A DNA stretch of 64,000 nt from DAISKN01 sp963716925 (lineage in GTDB: Bacteria; Acidobacteriota; Vicinamibacteria; Marinacidobacterales; SMYC01): the NCBI GenBank assembly GCA_963716925.1, contig CAVQUX010000012.1:1-64000 (forward strand), read 5' to 3'. Every line of letters begins with the position of its first letter. Position 1 is the stretch's first letter. This document shows positions 8,570 to 16,469 of this stretch, in pieces. Under the pieces are notes generated by a model, which searched no databases, was not told the origin of the DNA, and saw only the letters and a program-made list of their open reading frames with translations. Position numbers and translations under genes: made by a program.

Positions 8570-10102
8570 ATGAATCCATCGAAACGCAACGTGGGCCTCC
8601 TGATCGTGGACGATCAGGAGCAGAAACTGCTCTCCCTCGAGGCGATTCTCGCCGAGCTCGGCGAGGACATCGTGCGGGCCCGCTCGGGTGACGAGGCCCT
8701 GCGAGCCCTGCTGGACCGGGAGTTCGCCCTGATCCTTCTCGACGTCAACATGCCGGGGATGGACGGCTTCGAGACCGCCAAGCTCATCCGGCAGCGCAAG
8801 AGCTCGGAGCACACGCCCATCATCTTCATTACCGCTTACCCGGACGAGATGCTGGCGGCGCGCGGCTACTCCCTCGGTGCCGTCGACTACATCCTCGCCC
8901 CGGTGATTCCCGACGTGCTGCGCACCAAGGTCAGGGTGTTCGTCGAGCTGTACCGCAAGACCACGGAGACCGTGCGGCAGGCGGACCGCCTCCGCGCTCG
9001 GGCTCGCCAGTTGGGAGTCCTGGCGTCGCAGCTGGTCGAGGCCGAGCAGCGCGAGCGGCGGCGACTGGCGCGGGTGCTCCACGACCACGTTCAGCAGCTG
9101 CTGGCCGCCGCCATGATGCGAATCCAGCTGGCTCAGCAGGAGGCGCGGCCGGGGGCGAACTCCCGCACGCTCGCCGAGGTGGAGGAGCTGGTGCAGGACG
9201 CCATCGCCGCGGCGCGCTCGCTCGCCGTCGATCTTCATCCGCCCGTCCTGAACGACGGGGGCATGGTGGGAGCGCTGGAGTGGCTCGCCCGGCACATGCA
9301 AAGGAACCACGGGCTCGAGGTCACTCTCGACGGCGGCTCGAAGTCCGAGGTCCCGGCGGCCTGTCGGGCCCTGGTCTTCGACACCGCGCGCGAGCTCCTC
9401 TTCAACGTGGTCAAGCACGCGGGCGTCGACCGGGCACGCATCCGCCTGGTCGACTCCGGGGTGGACGAGGTTGGGATCACCATCGAGGATGAGGGCGCGG
9501 GGTTCGATATGGAGCGGCTGAACTCCGCCGACGACCCGCTGAACCACACCGGCCTCCTGAGGATTCGCGAGCGCCTGGAGCTCATCGGCGGGCACGTCCA
9601 CATAGAAAGCTCACCGGGGAAAGGGACGCGGGTCACGGTACAGGTGCCAACACTGCACCCCGGGGTATCGGAGTCCGTCGAAATCGACCGAGTCGGCTCC
9701 GCCGCCGCAGAAGCGGTTCCCGCCGCCTCCGGCAAGATTCGGGTGGTGCTCGTCGACGATCACGCGATCCTCCGCGAGGGTCTCGCCAGCCTCCTTCAGA
9801 GATACACCGATATCGAGGTCGTCGGTGAGGCGGAGGACGGCCAGGCGGCGATCGAGGCGGCGCGCCTTCTTCACCCGGACGTCATCGTGATGGACTTGTC
9901 CATGCCACGGCTGAACGGGATCGAAGCCACGAGGAAGATCGTTTCCGAGCTTCCCGCGGTACGGGTCGTCGGTCTCTCGATGCACGAGGAGGAGTACGGT
10001 ATGTCGGCGATGCGTCGTGCGGGCGCCGTGCAATGCGTGATCAAGGCTGGCCCGCCCGACGACCTGGTAACCGCCATCCGGCGGGCATCTGTGGTCGGCT
10101 GA
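8570..10102 (+). CDS. receiver - NarL-type histidine kinase - receiver hybrid protein
   Basis: This 510-residue protein starts 10 bp after the large hybrid kinase and is probably cotranscribed. The ATG at 8570 begins MNPSKRNVGLLIVDD. Residues 8-125 form a receiver with Asp58 in LLDVNMPGMDG. Residues 155-225 form a HisKA_3 dimerisation domain with R-R-L-A-R-V-L-H-D-H and His171. Residues 270-365 form the ATPase domain (E-L-L-F-N-V-V-K-H-A and E-D-E-G-A-G-F). Residues 388-508 form a NarL-like receiver with Asp442 in MDLSMPRLNG but no DNA-binding domain. It could accept phosphate from the upstream kinase and pass it to the two NarL-type regulators downstream; that route is inferred. Confidence 0.92.
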   Translation: MNPSKRNVGLLIVDDQEQKLLSLEAILAELGEDIVRARSGDEALRALLDREFALILLDVNMPGMDGFETAKLIRQRKSSEHTPIIFITAYPDEMLAARGYSLGAVDYILAPVIPDVLRTKVRVFVELYRKTTETVRQADRLRARARQLGVLASQLVEAEQRERRRLARVLHDHVQQLLAAAMMRIQLAQQEARPGANSRTLAEVEELVQDAIAAARSLAVDLHPPVLNDGGMVGALEWLARHMQRNHGLEVTLDGGSKSEVPAACRALVFDTARELLFNVVKHAGVDRARIRLVDSGVDEVGITIEDEGAGFDMERLNSADDPLNHTGLLRIRERLELIGGHVHIESSPGKGTRVTVQVPTLHPGVSESVEIDRVGSAAAEAVPAASGKIRVVLVDDHAILREGLASLLQRYTDIEVVGEAEDGQAAIEAARLLHPDVIVMDLSMPRLNGIEATRKIVSELPAVRVVGLSMHEEEYGMSAMRRAGAVQCVIKAGPPDDLVTAIRRASVVG

Positions 10103-10331
10103 GACGGACGCTTCCGCTCCCTCGAACCGAGCGTCTCTCCCCGAACATTTTTCTTGATCCGAGTGGCACGGGTGGATCCAGGAAGAATTCCGCTGTGGAT
10201 GACGCCCGCCGGCACCGGGTGCGTGTGGTTCTCCGACCTACAAAGGCTTACGAACGCTTAGGAACGGAAAGAGCGCAAACGCGCCACGGAACGAAACGTC
10301 AAAGCAGGAAAGCCGCTGCCGGGAAGTGGGG

Positions 10332-10577
10332 TTACCTTGCGTTTCTTCCTTGCGTCCTCGCTGCTTTGCCTCCTCGCGATGTGCCCCTGCGTTCTGCAGT
10401 AGATCGTTTCTTACCATTATTAATGAGCTTCTCCAGAGTCGAGGGATCGCAAGGGTCTTCCCCTTCGATGACTGCCGCGGAAGCGCCGCCCTCGTCGGCC
10501 ATCGACCGCGCTCGCTCCTTGTCGAGCGGCGTCAGTTCGGACCCCTCGGCCGGGACCACCGGGCAGCCTGGCTTCAC
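10332..10577 (-). CDS. small hypothetical protein (81 aa), weak
   Basis: A GTG-started open frame 16 bp downstream of the NarL-type regulator on the same strand. GGAGAG lies six bases upstream of the GTG. The protein starts MKPGCPVVPAEGSEL, has an acidic helical middle (MADEGGASAAVIEGEDPCD) and a basic tail rich in Arg, Lys and Gly. No family is recognised. The ribosome site and the natural-looking acidic segment argue for a gene; the basic tail may be non-coding read-through. The rest of the gap between the hybrid kinase (ends 10102) and this frame shows nothing clear. Confidence 0.3.
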   Translation of the reverse strand: MKPGCPVVPAEGSELTPLDKERARSMADEGGASAAVIEGEDPCDPSTLEKLINNGKKRSTAERRGTSRGGKAARTQGRNAR

Positions 10578-10593
10578 GCGCTCTCCGGGAGGC

Positions 10594-11280
10594 TCAGGCC
10601 TCGATGATGTGGTTGCGCACCGCGTAACGAACGAGCTCGCTCACCGAGTGGAGGTCGAGCTTGCGCATGATGTTGGTGCGATGGGTCTCCGCGGTCTTGA
10701 CGCTGATATGGAGCGTCGTCGCGACTTCTTTGTTGGTCAAGCCCTCGGCCAGGAGCTGCACGATTTCCCGCTCCCGCGGGGTGAGTCTCCCCCCGGAAGT
10801 CTCTCCCTTCAAAGGTTTGCCGCCGAGGTACCCCGTCAGAACGACCTCGTTCACTTTCGACGTCAGGTACGGACGGTGGAACCGGAGCGTCTCGATGGCG
10901 GAGATCAGCTGGCGGGCGGCGTCCGATTTCAGAAGGTACCCTCGCGCCCCCGCCTCCAGGACCTCGCGCACCAGCTCTTCGGATTCGTGCATGGTAAGCA
11001 CCAGCACCTCGGTTCGCGGGGCAATCCTGACGATCTGGCGAACCGCTTCGAGCCCGTTGAGCTCCGGCATGCTGATGTCCAGGACCACGACGTCCGGCTT
11101 CAGCTCCTCGACTTTCTTCACCGCTTCCCGGCCGGTCGTGGCTTCACCTACGATCTCCCAGTCCTTCCTGGCCTCGAGAATGCTCTTCAACCCCTTGCGG
11201 ATGATCTCGTGATCGTCGACCAGAAGAATCCGGGCCGTTATCGTCGCTGACCGCGGGACCGTGGTTTCTTGAACATCCAT
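10594..11280 (-). CDS. NarL/FixJ-family response regulator
   Basis: A 228-residue DNA-binding regulator. The receiver (about residues 15-130) has the DDHE acidic pair, Asp in VVVLDISMPELNGLEA, and Lys in Y-L-L-K-S-D. A LuxR-type helix-turn-helix follows (about 160-225), with LTPREREIVQLLAEGLTNKE and a recognition helix in H-I-S-V-K-T-A-E-T-H. The N-terminus carries about 15 extra residues before the receiver. It is closely similar to the next gene on the same strand (11406-12056), so the two arose by duplication. Both point toward the hybrid kinase genes and are likely output regulators of that cluster. Confidence 0.93.
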   Translation of the reverse strand: MDVQETTVPRSATITARILLVDDHEIIRKGLKSILEARKDWEIVGEATTGREAVKKVEELKPDVVVLDISMPELNGLEAVRQIVRIAPRTEVLVLTMHESEELVREVLEAGARGYLLKSDAARQLISAIETLRFHRPYLTSKVNEVVLTGYLGGKPLKGETSGGRLTPREREIVQLLAEGLTNKEVATTLHISVKTAETHRTNIMRKLDLHSVSELVRYAVRNHIIEA

Positions 11281-11405
11281 TGTTCTCGCCTTTCTCCCCC
11301 AATGATTAACGGCGCCGACCCGTGGCCGGAATACGGGAAATTACCGATCCCCGTGCTCGGTGCGGGGTAGGGCTGGAGCTCCGCCGGGCCGGGAACAGGT
11401 CGACG

Positions 11406-12056
11406 TCAGGGCTCGATGATGTGATTTCGGACGGCGAATCTTGTGAGGTCGCTTACGGAGTGCAGGTCCAGCTTTCGCATGATGTTGGTACGGTGGGTCT
11501 CCGCGGTTTTCACACTGATATGGAGGGTGGAAGCGACTTCCTTGTTGGATTTCCCCTCGGCAAGGAGTTGGACGATCTCGCGCTCCCGCGGGGTCAACTG
11601 TCTCCGCGGCTCGCCCCGGAGCCGCTCTTCCTCCCCTAGGAATCCGTCGAGCACGACTTCGCTCGCCTTCGGGGTGAAGAAGGGCTTGTGCCTTCGCAAG
11701 GTGTCTACGGCATTGACGAGCTGCCGCATCGCGTCGGACTTGAGCATGTAGCCTCTCGCTCCCGCCTCGAGCATCTCCCGTATCAGCTCTTCCGACTCGT
11801 GCATCGTGAGGACCAGTACCTCGGTCCCCGGGTTGGTCCTGGCGATCTGCCTCGCGGCCTCGAGCCCGTTCAGCTCCGGCATGCTGATGTCCATTACCAC
11901 CACGTGAGGTGAGAGCGACTCCACGAGCTTCACCGCATCTCGACCGTTCGACGCCTCCCCCACGATCTCGAAGTCCTCCCGCGTCTCGAGAACCGTTCGA
12001 AGTCCCCGGCGCACGATTTCGTGGTCATCGGCGAGGACTATGGTGGTGTTGGGCAT
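11406..12056 (-). CDS. NarL/FixJ-family response regulator, paralogue of the downstream gene
   Basis: A 216-residue regulator with a receiver (residues 5-120; acidic pair in LADDHE, Asp in VVVMDISMPELNG, Lys in YMLKSD) and a LuxR-type HTH (about 150-212). The HTH differs from that of the neighbour at 10594-11280 by only a few residues, so the two proteins probably recognise similar operators. The receiver halves differ more, which may set different kinase partners. The genes are 125 bp apart on the same strand. No convincing promoter was picked out in front of this gene. Confidence 0.93.
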   Translation of the reverse strand: MPNTTIVLADDHEIVRRGLRTVLETREDFEIVGEASNGRDAVKLVESLSPHVVVMDISMPELNGLEAARQIARTNPGTEVLVLTMHESEELIREMLEAGARGYMLKSDAMRQLVNAVDTLRRHKPFFTPKASEVVLDGFLGEEERLRGEPRRQLTPREREIVQLLAEGKSNKEVASTLHISVKTAETHRTNIMRKLDLHSVSDLTRFAVRNHIIEP

Positions 12057-12161
12057 GGGAATGAGCGAATCTTAGGGTTCGGAGCCCTGCCAGTCAAACC
12101 GAGCGAGACGCGCCTGCGGCCCCGCGCTTGTATGCGGCGCCCTTGGCACGGAAGCGCCGAC

Positions 12162-12611
12162 TCATCGCCGCACGCCGGAGGTGCACGCCGGCTCGTAGTT
12201 CGGATCGGCGGGGTCGTCGTGCTCGAAGCAGTCCCATCGAGGGTCCTGGAGAGCCCAGAGGATCGCGTGACCGCTCTCATGATGGAGGATCGAGGGTGCG
12301 GCTCGATCCCACTCGATGCGCGGTCCGCCGACCCCGTTCGGATGGAAGCACCCGCTGAAACGCGGCTCGTCGTTCGGCGGGCACGGGAGCTTCCCGGGAA
12401 GCTCTTTCCACAGGAACAATTCGGGCGAGACCGAATGGGCCCGCTCGCCCACGTAGGTCTCGACGTTCTTCTGCGCGATTTCCCACTCGGAGTAAACCAC
12501 CTGTGGCAACGAAGTGGCCGTCGGGGACACAGGCGAAGTGTCCGTGCAGGCGACCGTGATCAGGACCAGAAAGATTGCCGCGCAGTACGTTGCCCCCCTC
12601 GTCGTCACCAT
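12162..12611 (-). CDS. small lipoprotein with HExxH metalloprotease-like motif
   Basis: A 149-residue protein. The chosen ATG at 12611 gives a compact signal peptide with hydrophobic core and lipobox L-I-T-V-A-C, placing the lipid on Cys22. The frame is open further upstream but would bury the signal. Near the C-terminus is HHESGHAI, with His111, Glu112 and His115 forming an HExxH zinc motif, followed by an acidic segment (CFEHDDPADP) that could hold a third ligand. No other protease feature is recognisable. An enzymatic role is plausible but unproven. It is probably attached to the outer membrane. Confidence 0.6.
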   Translation of the reverse strand: MVTTRGATYCAAIFLVLITVACTDTSPVSPTATSLPQVVYSEWEIAQKNVETYVGERAHSVSPELFLWKELPGKLPCPPNDEPRFSGCFHPNGVGGPRIEWDRAAPSILHHESGHAILWALQDPRWDCFEHDDPADPNYEPACTSGVRR

Positions 12612-13043
12612 CCTGCAAGAGGGGAGAGCAACATGCGTGCCAGCGGTTTCGCGAGGCGTTTTCTTTCGCGAGCTCTTGCCTTGCCTAAGGGTTCGAGCGG
12701 ATTCGCCGTGAGAAAGAACGTCAAGAACTCGCGGGAGGATCACGTAGATCGCGAATAGAGCCTGCGCGCCGCGGAAAAAAGAACCTGCCCGCCAGGCTAC
12801 GATCGGACATTTCTGCAATCGCGTGGCCACCTGCAGCCAGGCGAGCCACGTGGATTCACCGAACAGACTTCACATCAAGGACTTCCGTCGCGGTGCTTTT
12901 GTGGCGTGAGAGTTGCAATCAAGCCATGACAAGGCCGCGAACGGTCATGCCGAAGGTCTTCCTCGAAGAATGCAAGGAGGCTCGAAGGGGTATGCCGTGC
13001 GGCACCGCAACTTACTGATCGGCGCGCGAGAAGGAAAAGCGCG
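12612..13043. other. gap without a recognised gene
   Basis: About 430 bases between the HExxH lipoprotein and the end of the AsmA-like gene. Both neighbours are on the - strand, so the gap is the downstream region of one and the upstream region of the other. No convincing coding frame, terminator with a U-run, or promoter pair was found. Confidence 0.5.
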
Positions 13044-14723
13044 CTAGCCGCCCGTTTCTTCGGTTCCGAGGATCGCACGGCAGGCGGGGATGTTTTTTGT
13101 CCACTCGCCTTTTTGCCCCGGGCGGCTCGCCCCCGACGTCGTCTCGTCACCACTGAAGACCCTTCCCACCTCCAAACCGAAGGAGGGGGAATCGGCGCTT
13201 CCACCGATTCGGATCGGAATCACGGCGCCCATACCCTTTTTCTCGAACAACGGATCGATCAGTTTGAGGAAGAACGACTTGACCCCGCTGGTCATCTCGG
13301 AGACTTTGGCCTCGGTGCGCAGCTCGCCGTGAAAATCGATCTGCTGGTTCACGAGTCCGTAGGTTCCCTGGAGCCTGACCTCGGCGCCCGGTACGGAAAA
13401 CGAGAGGTAAGAGAGAGACATCACTCCACCTTCCAGGCGGAACGACCCCCGCATGTCCGAGGCCACCCGTTCGTTCTGAAGCGCGGAAACGGCATCATCC
13501 GCGTCGTCACCCTTCCCCGTTTGACTCAGTTTGTCGACTCTGTCCTGGACCTTTCCCTCGGTGAACTCCGCGGTCTCGATCACGAACTCTCCGTCGAGAA
13601 CGAGCCTTTCCACGACGTCCACCTTTCCCGGGGGTATGAGGATCAGAGAGCGGAAGCGGACTTCGCCGGTCATGAAAGGCGCCTCGGTCTTCATCGCCAG
13701 ACGGAGGAAGTCCTCGATCCGATCCCCTTTTCCTTCGGCGTCGAGACAGACCGTTTTCCCGTCGGTCCCCGGGCGTTTGGCGACGCCGCCTTCCGTCCGA
13801 AATCGAGAGTCGACGAGGACGGCTTCGACCGGCTGAAGAAGCGTGTCCCCGTTCGTGCCGTCGATGACGGATTTGTAATCCGTCCGCAGCGCCACGGGAT
13901 TCCCCGCCGACGTGAGCTGAAAATCGGGCGTCTCGGTGAATCCGGAGGCCTCGATGCGCTCCAGGACTCCATCGAACCGCCCCTCGGAGTAGAGAGTTCC
14001 GGCGATGCCTCCGAATACCGACAGATCGGCCTTCGCGAAGACGTATTCCCCGGAAACGGGGCTCGCGCCGGCGTCGAAAAGACGAAGTGGGCCGAACTTT
14101 CCCTCGGTCTGGATCTCGCCAGGGGGCTTCGCGTTCTGGAGAATCGCGTCGAACTCCATCGGCTCGCCAAGACCCGCGGAGCGAACCCGAAGCTGATGCA
14201 GGTCGAACTGCAGCGGGTCTTTCTCTGGATTGCGAGGAAGGATTCGCAGGACCGCGCCATCGGCGACGAGGTATTCCACGACGAAGTGCGGTGAAGGTTC
14301 TGATCTGCCCTCCGGTCCGTCATCCTGCTTCCTCGGTATCTGAATCGTAAGCTCGTCCATTCGAAGGCTCCGCACGCGAATGGGATCTCGTAGTATCCCG
14401 AAAAGCCCCACCTCGACCTCGAACTTTTTCATGGTGACGAAGGGGGGGATGCCCTCCCCCACCCGATCGGGGAGGCTGATCGACAGGCCCTCTCCCACGG
14501 CAGTGAGGCGCGGGAAAAAGAGGTAACCCGGCGGAAGTCCGATGTCGAGTCGTTCGAGGCGCACGTCGTCGAAGCGCTCCTCGAGGAGCGCGATGACTTT
14601 GTCACGGGCGACGGGTCGAAGGCGATGAAGCCAGATCCGGGGCAAGAGCACCAGTGCGAAAACGATGACCAGCAGTGCGGCAACCAGGCCGAAGACGACA
14701 CGCTTCGAGAGTCGAACTTTCAC
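13044..14723 (-). CDS. AsmA-like / DUF748-like envelope protein
   Basis: A 559-residue protein with one N-terminal membrane anchor (about residues 8-28, V-F-G-L-V-A-A-L-L-V-I-V-F) and a long beta-rich periplasmic region. The body alternates short strands with repeated functional-style segments such as FRLEGGVMSLSYLSF and VNQQIDFHGELRTEA. This matches the C-terminal half of AsmA/YhdP-type proteins, which form bridge-like lipid-transfer or assembly factors between the membranes. Near the end is a hydrophobic stretch with IGGSADSPSFGLEVG, typical of AsmA family C-termini. It is shorter than classical AsmA. The remnant of a YihY gene lies immediately upstream. Confidence 0.72.
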   Translation of the reverse strand: MKVRLSKRVVFGLVAALLVIVFALVLLPRIWLHRLRPVARDKVIALLEERFDDVRLERLDIGLPPGYLFFPRLTAVGEGLSISLPDRVGEGIPPFVTMKKFEVEVGLFGILRDPIRVRSLRMDELTIQIPRKQDDGPEGRSEPSPHFVVEYLVADGAVLRILPRNPEKDPLQFDLHQLRVRSAGLGEPMEFDAILQNAKPPGEIQTEGKFGPLRLFDAGASPVSGEYVFAKADLSVFGGIAGTLYSEGRFDGVLERIEASGFTETPDFQLTSAGNPVALRTDYKSVIDGTNGDTLLQPVEAVLVDSRFRTEGGVAKRPGTDGKTVCLDAEGKGDRIEDFLRLAMKTEAPFMTGEVRFRSLILIPPGKVDVVERLVLDGEFVIETAEFTEGKVQDRVDKLSQTGKGDDADDAVSALQNERVASDMRGSFRLEGGVMSLSYLSFSVPGAEVRLQGTYGLVNQQIDFHGELRTEAKVSEMTSGVKSFFLKLIDPLFEKKGMGAVIPIRIGGSADSPSFGLEVGRVFSGDETTSGASRPGQKGEWTKNIPACRAILGTEETGG

Positions 14724-14729
14724 AAGTCC

Positions 14730-15223
14730 TCAACTTTCTTGGAGAGCACCGGTCGGGTGCGGCTCGACCGGGAGACTGTGGGAGCCGAATCGACGGGTGT
14801 ACACCTGAGTGAACTCCGCGCCCAGGAGCAATCTGGGCCGAATCGAAGCCCCAACGGCAGGCGAGCGCTCCCGCGGCCCCGTACCTCGAGACCACGGCGC
14901 TCCGACCGAGGTAGAGACCAAAGGAACGTCCCGCCCGAGAACAGAAGTGCAGTGGCGGAAGGGCCGATCCGATCGCCTTTCCGCTGGATCTCCGCATGGG
15001 GAATGACTTGAATCATCGCGAACAAAGCCGTCGCCACCAGAAACCAGATGAATACCACGGAGGTGAGGGCGATGACGAGAAGGGGCGCAATGAAGAAAGT
15101 AGTGCAAAAAGCGAGCTTCGCGGCAAGCCGTGAAACCCGGTCGCTGCTCCATTCGCTGATGGTTTCTCCAAAGAGCGAACCCGCGTGCCCCATCCTGACA
15201 AGAGTAAGCAAGACCCGGACCAA
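14730..15223 (-). pseudogene. decayed YihY/BrkB-family inner-membrane protein gene
   Basis: Pieces of a YihY-type protein can be read in order on the - strand in three frames. The first gives ETISEWSSDRVSRLAAKLAF then FIAPLLVIAL. It jumps directly to FAMIQVIPHAEIQ and TALLFSGGTFLWSL. A second frame continues FGLYLGRSAVVSRYGAAGAL. A third ends with LLLGAEFTQVYTRRFG. An intact member has around 280 residues; here roughly 100 from the middle are missing and at least two frame changes follow. Deletion plus frameshifts point to true decay, not a read error. The family is a polytopic membrane protein of uncertain function, once called RNase BN. Confidence 0.8.
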
Positions 15224-15385
15224 AAAAAGCGGAGAGACCGCGGAAGAATTTTCCGATTGGTGGGAGACGACAGGCTATTCCTGCCGGGTTGAGGGCGTTC
15301 CGTTCCGCAACCTGCAGTGTGTCTCCGATGGGAAGCCTGGCACAGATGTTGCTCTTCAGTGGTTCGCAGCCAAAGGAGGCTTCAA

Positions 15386-15931
15386 TTGAAGAGAACAATC
15401 CTATCGACCTGCGTCTTCACGGTCTGCTTCGTAGCGGCACTCTCCGCGAGTGGCGCTACTCAGCAACGGCGGATGGACGACTACGAGAGCGCGCTTCGAG
15501 CCAGGGTCGCGGAGAGGCTCGAGGAGTATCGCCTGGCTCTCCGGGATCGCGAAACGTCGGCCGGGTCGGTGGTGCCGGCTCCGGCTCGCGTCTGGGAGTC
15601 CGGGACGGACGGCGCAATTCGCCAGACGTCGCCCTCCAGTTCCTTCGGCAGCGTCGTGAACGTCTACGAATCGAACGACGGCAAAGGTCAGGACGTGGAG
15701 ATCCGTCTCACGATGCCCATCGATGCCTTCATGGAGTTCGCGCCTATCGCCGCACTCGAGGCGGCTTCCATTACGCACAAGTTCCCCGTGATCTACATTT
15801 ACTTACGCGAGGAGACCACCGACCGCGTCGCCAGGGTCGCATTCCGGGACGCCGAACCGATTGCTGGACGCTATCTCGCAGGAGATGAGGATGCGGTGGA
15901 CGACATGAGGGCCGCCCTGATCTGGCATTGA
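15386..15931 (+). CDS. exported hypothetical protein
   Basis: A 181-residue protein of unknown function. The TTG at 15386 is preferred because AAAGGAGG ends six bases upstream and the result is a good signal peptide (MKRTILSTCVFTVCFVAALS, with cleavage near A-S-G-A). The mature part begins with a charged helix (about residues 28-60), passes through a Ser/Pro-rich linker and ends in a mixed alpha/beta region with T-H-K-F-P-V-I-Y-I-Y-L. No domain was recognised. It stands alone between the YihY remnant and a long gap. Confidence 0.65.
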   Translation: MKRTILSTCVFTVCFVAALSASGATQQRRMDDYESALRARVAERLEEYRLALRDRETSAGSVVPAPARVWESGTDGAIRQTSPSSSFGSVVNVYESNDGKGQDVEIRLTMPIDAFMEFAPIAALEAASITHKFPVIYIYLREETTDRVARVAFRDAEPIAGRYLAGDEDAVDDMRAALIWH

Positions 15932-16149
15932 GCGCGAGGGGTCTACGGCGACCTCGGGTGCGGACCGTATGTCGCGGGAATGCCCTTTGTGTTTTTGGTG
16001 GTCCTGCGGCAGGTGGCGGAAGGAGCGAAGTGGACGGTTGGGAAAACGCTTCCTCGCAAGAGCCACGACAAGCTCGGCGGTCGGAGAGCGAGGTACGACG
16101 GTGACGGCTTACGTCACGCCGTGGGGGCAACTCCGACCTCAGGCAAGAA

Positions 16150-16180
16150 AGCGGTAGGTCTCGACTGGAGACCTACCGCT
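16150..16180 (-). terminator. perfect 13-bp hairpin, likely terminator on the - strand
   Basis: AGCGGTAGGTCTC at 16150-16162 pairs perfectly with GAGACCTACCGCT at 16168-16180 across a five-base loop. On the - strand the stem is followed by a short T-rich run (TTTCTTG). The stop codon of the candidate 39-codon gene touches its upstream arm. Confidence 0.55.
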
Positions 16181-16299
16181 CACTCTTTGCTACCCGCGTC
16201 AACGCGGCGATCCACGTACGACCACAGACTCTGGAAGGCGCTCGTGATGGTGGGCGCCGAAGCCACCGGCGCTGCCAGCGAGAATCCCGTTCCAAGCAT
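16180..16299 (-). CDS. candidate small protein (39 aa)
   Basis: A 39-codon frame from an ATG at 16299 to a TGA at 16180-16182. It starts MLGTGFSLAAPV and ends in an amphipathic helix with a Trp and alternating charges (FQSLWSYVDRRVDAGSKE). GGAGG lies 11 bases upstream; a competing ATG at 16306 with closer spacing opens a different 35-codon frame. The stop sits on a perfect hairpin, and two tandem 13-bp repeats lie just upstream of the ribosome site. Taken together these look like a compact monocistronic gene. No homologue is recognised, so the call is tentative. Confidence 0.4.
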   Translation of the reverse strand: MLGTGFSLAAPVASAPTITSAFQSLWSYVDRRVDAGSKE

Positions 16300-16317
16300 C
16301 TGGCATGTTCCCTCCTT

Positions 16318-16343
16318 CCGTGCATTCGAACCGTGCATTCGAA
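16318..16343. repeat. two tandem copies of CCGTGCATTCGAA
   Basis: An exact 13-bp direct duplication immediately upstream of the ribosome site of the candidate 39-codon gene. It could be a regulator-binding pair or part of the 5' leader. Confidence 0.6.
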
Positions 16344-16469
16344 ACTAGAACCAGTTCGCCGCGAGCGCCATTCGGCGGTTTCGTCGATCTTGCCTGGGTT
16401 GCAACGGTAGGGCCTCGTAGGGACTTTCCTAGGAGCCGACTGGCACGCGAGTTGCTCTGTTGCCGGTGC

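Noticed and set aside
10106..10160. Terminator after the second hybrid kinase
   Set aside because: GACGCT and AGCGTC can pair but with a 17-base loop and the T-run is offset; the stem is too weak to call.
16305..16469. A longer N-terminus for the AI-2E family permease
   Set aside because: The extra 55 residues are Cys/Arg-rich without family character and would cross the 13-bp tandem repeats; the ATG at 16470 fits the family.
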